Below, in pieces: positions 5,869 through 6,861 of a stretch of 6,861 nucleotides of DNA. A model generated the notes under the pieces. It saw only the letters and a list, made by a program, of their open reading frames with translations. It was not told the origin of the DNA and made no database searches. This DNA is from Hyphomicrobiales bacterium. GTDB lineage: Bacteria > Pseudomonadota > Alphaproteobacteria > Parvibaculales > Parvibaculaceae. The DNA lies in contig JAATFR010000039.1 in NCBI GenBank assembly GCA_015655095.1, forward strand, positions 1-6,861, written 5' to 3'. Every line of letters begins with the position of its first letter. Positions within the stretch are counted from its first letter, which is position 1. A program made the translations under genes and the position numbers.

Positions 5869-6773
5869 TGATTGCTGTCGAAAAGCGACACGCCCAATGC
5901 GGCGCAACTGACCAGTGCGATGCCGGCGGCCATGGAGAGGTTGAGCGGCTGCGCCAGCAGGGCGACGCCCAGCCCGGCGGCGACCACCGGCTCCAGCGTC
6001 GCCAGTACGGCATAGACGCGGGCAGGCAGGCGCTGGATCGCGATATAGTCGAACGACATGGGGAGCGCGGTTGAAAGCATGGCCACCGCGAAGGCGCCGA
6101 TCAGCGGGATAAGGGGCAGGCCGTGGCTCGCGTCGCCACCGACCAGATAGATCGGCAGGACGCAGAGCGCGCCGATGGCAATGGCGAGCGCGAGGCCATC
6201 GCCGCCCGCGATGCGGCTTCCCACCCTTTTGCCGACGATGATAAAGCCCGCCCATCCCGCCGCTGCGATCAGGGAGAAGGTGACCCCCGCCGGATCGAGC
6301 GTGTGGCCAAGGTCGCCCGCGAAAAAGGCGATGCCCGCAGCGGCGAGGGCAAGCCAGACAAAGTCGAGCGGACGGCGCGAGGTCGCCACCCCGACGAGCA
6401 GCGGCCCGATGAATTCGATGGCGACCGAAACCCCGAGGGGAATACGGGCGATGGACTGGTAGAAACACAGGTTCATCATGCCGATGGTGGCGCCGAGCAC
6501 GAAGATTTCGCTCAGGTGCGCACGCACCTCGCGGGTGAGCTTCGGCCGGTAGATCACCATCAGCAGCAGAGCGGAAAAGGCGAGACGGTAAAAGACCGTG
6601 CCGGTGGGCCCGAGCGCGCTGAAAAGCCGGGTGGCGATGGCCGCGCCGAACTGTACCGAAATGATGCCGAGAATCATCAATATCTGCGGCGGAACAAGGC
6701 CAGACGGCCCGTTAACCGCGGGTTTCAGTTTCGTCTTCGCAGCTGGGAATTCGCCTGGTGGCAAGCCCTCCAA
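5865..6773 (-). CDS. rhtA: EamA/DMT-family inner-membrane exporter, RhtA-like (threonine/homoserine efflux)
   Basis: A 302-residue drug/metabolite transporter with two EamA repeats and about ten membrane helices after a hydrophilic 30-residue N-terminus. Stretches recall E. coli RhtA closely: ISVQFGAA (38-45), IPLGVSVAIEFIGPL (111-125), RRPLDFVW (133-140), STALP (234-238) and the LEPV region of the second repeat (260-263). RhtA exports homoserine, threonine and related compounds; substrate assignment within EamA proteins is uncertain, so treat it as inference. The start is TTG at 6773: an AGGAG lies 6 bases upstream (6784-6780), a TGA closes the frame 30 bases upstream (6803-6801), and the first ATG (6677) would cut into helix 1. 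It is convergent with znuB and shows no functional link to zinc uptake. Confidence 0.88.
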   Translation of the reverse strand: MEGLPPGEFPAAKTKLKPAVNGPSGLVPPQILMILGIISVQFGAAIATRLFSALGPTGTVFYRLAFSALLLMVIYRPKLTREVRAHLSEIFVLGATIGMMNLCFYQSIARIPLGVSVAIEFIGPLLVGVATSRRPLDFVWLALAAAGIAFFAGDLGHTLDPAGVTFSLIAAAGWAGFIIVGKRVGSRIAGGDGLALAIAIGALCVLPIYLVGGDASHGLPLIPLIGAFAVAMLSTALPMSFDYIAIQRLPARVYAVLATLEPVVAAGLGVALLAQPLNLSMAAGIALVSCAALGVSLFDSNH

Positions 6774-6779
6774 GATCAG

Positions 6780-6784
6780 CTCCT
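6780..6784 (-). promoter_or_regulatory. Shine-Dalgarno deciding the TTG start of the rhtA-like gene
   Basis: On the minus strand AGGAG stands 6 bases before TTG at 6773. No ATG or GTG lies between the upstream in-frame stop and this TTG, so the non-ATG start is well supported. Confidence 0.7.
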
Positions 6785-6802
6785 GACTCGTGGCGCCTTT
6801 TC

Positions 6803-6814
6803 ACAGGAGCCTGT
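6803..6814. repeat. Small inverted repeat upstream of the rhtA-like gene
   Basis: ACAGG-AG-CCTGT is a perfect 5-2-5 inverted repeat about 30 bases before the TTG start. It could be an operator half-site pair or chance. The rest of 6785-6861 shows a TTGACT on the minus strand (6851-6846) but no convincing -10 at normal distance. Confidence 0.3.
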
Positions 6815-6861
6815 TTCGGGAGTGAATCTGCCGGTTCAGGACGCAAGTCAAAGGAATTTAC

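Noticed and set aside
5641..6468. A 275-codon minus-strand frame overlapping the znuB end and the rhtA-like gene
   Set aside because: It is another frame of the rhtA-like gene; its composition is Arg/Pro/Gly rich and it has no membrane helix pattern, unlike the real frame.
6790..6861. Promoter for the rhtA-like gene based on minus-strand TTGACT (6851-6846)
   Set aside because: The hexamer matches a -35 well, but no acceptable -10 lies 15-19 bp downstream, so no promoter is called.

Overview
This 6.9 kb window looks like an ordinary chromosomal segment of a GC-rich alphaproteobacterium. GC is roughly 60% by eye, not computed. The NrdA and NrdB sequences match from memory the shorter alphaproteobacterial class Ia forms, and an Acetobacteraceae-like or sphingomonad-like source would fit. 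I cannot fix the family without a search. No mobile element, CRISPR array, tRNA or rRNA was seen. I found no clearly undescribed system. The novelty is mostly in the control regions and in the metal chemistry of the transporter.

Bases 1-3169 hold class Ia ribonucleotide reductase. The large subunit nrdA (5' end outside the window) is followed by 266 non-coding bases and then the small subunit nrdB. Together they convert ribonucleoside diphosphates to deoxyribonucleotides. The gap carries candidate hairpins for ending nrdA, a perfect DnaA-box 9-mer (2112-2120), and two NrdR-type operators whose centres are 31 bp apart over a plausible nrdB promoter. So nrdB looks able to be transcribed separately and tied to dNTP level and replication initiation.

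Bases 3170-3320 are a second control region. A strong hairpin follows nrdB. Then comes a promoter whose -10 lies inside a perfect 13-bp Zur-type palindrome (3277-3289), and a second, unrelated perfect 13-bp palindrome (3298-3310) lies 21 bp downstream, centre to centre.

Bases 3321-5868 are a three-gene metal ABC importer operon in the order znuA (periplasmic binding protein), znuC (ATPase with a His-rich tail) and znuB (membrane permease). The genes are tightly packed and znuC/znuB overlap by 8 bp. Zur control and the His-rich tail argue for zinc, although the third metal ligand of the binding protein appears to be Glu, not the His usual in ZnuA.

Bases 5865-6773 on the minus strand encode a ten-helix EamA/DMT exporter resembling E. 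coli RhtA (threonine/homoserine exporter). It converges on znuB so closely that the two stop codons overlap. Its start is a TTG supported by a strong Shine-Dalgarno. The remaining bases to 6861 are its leader, with one small inverted repeat.
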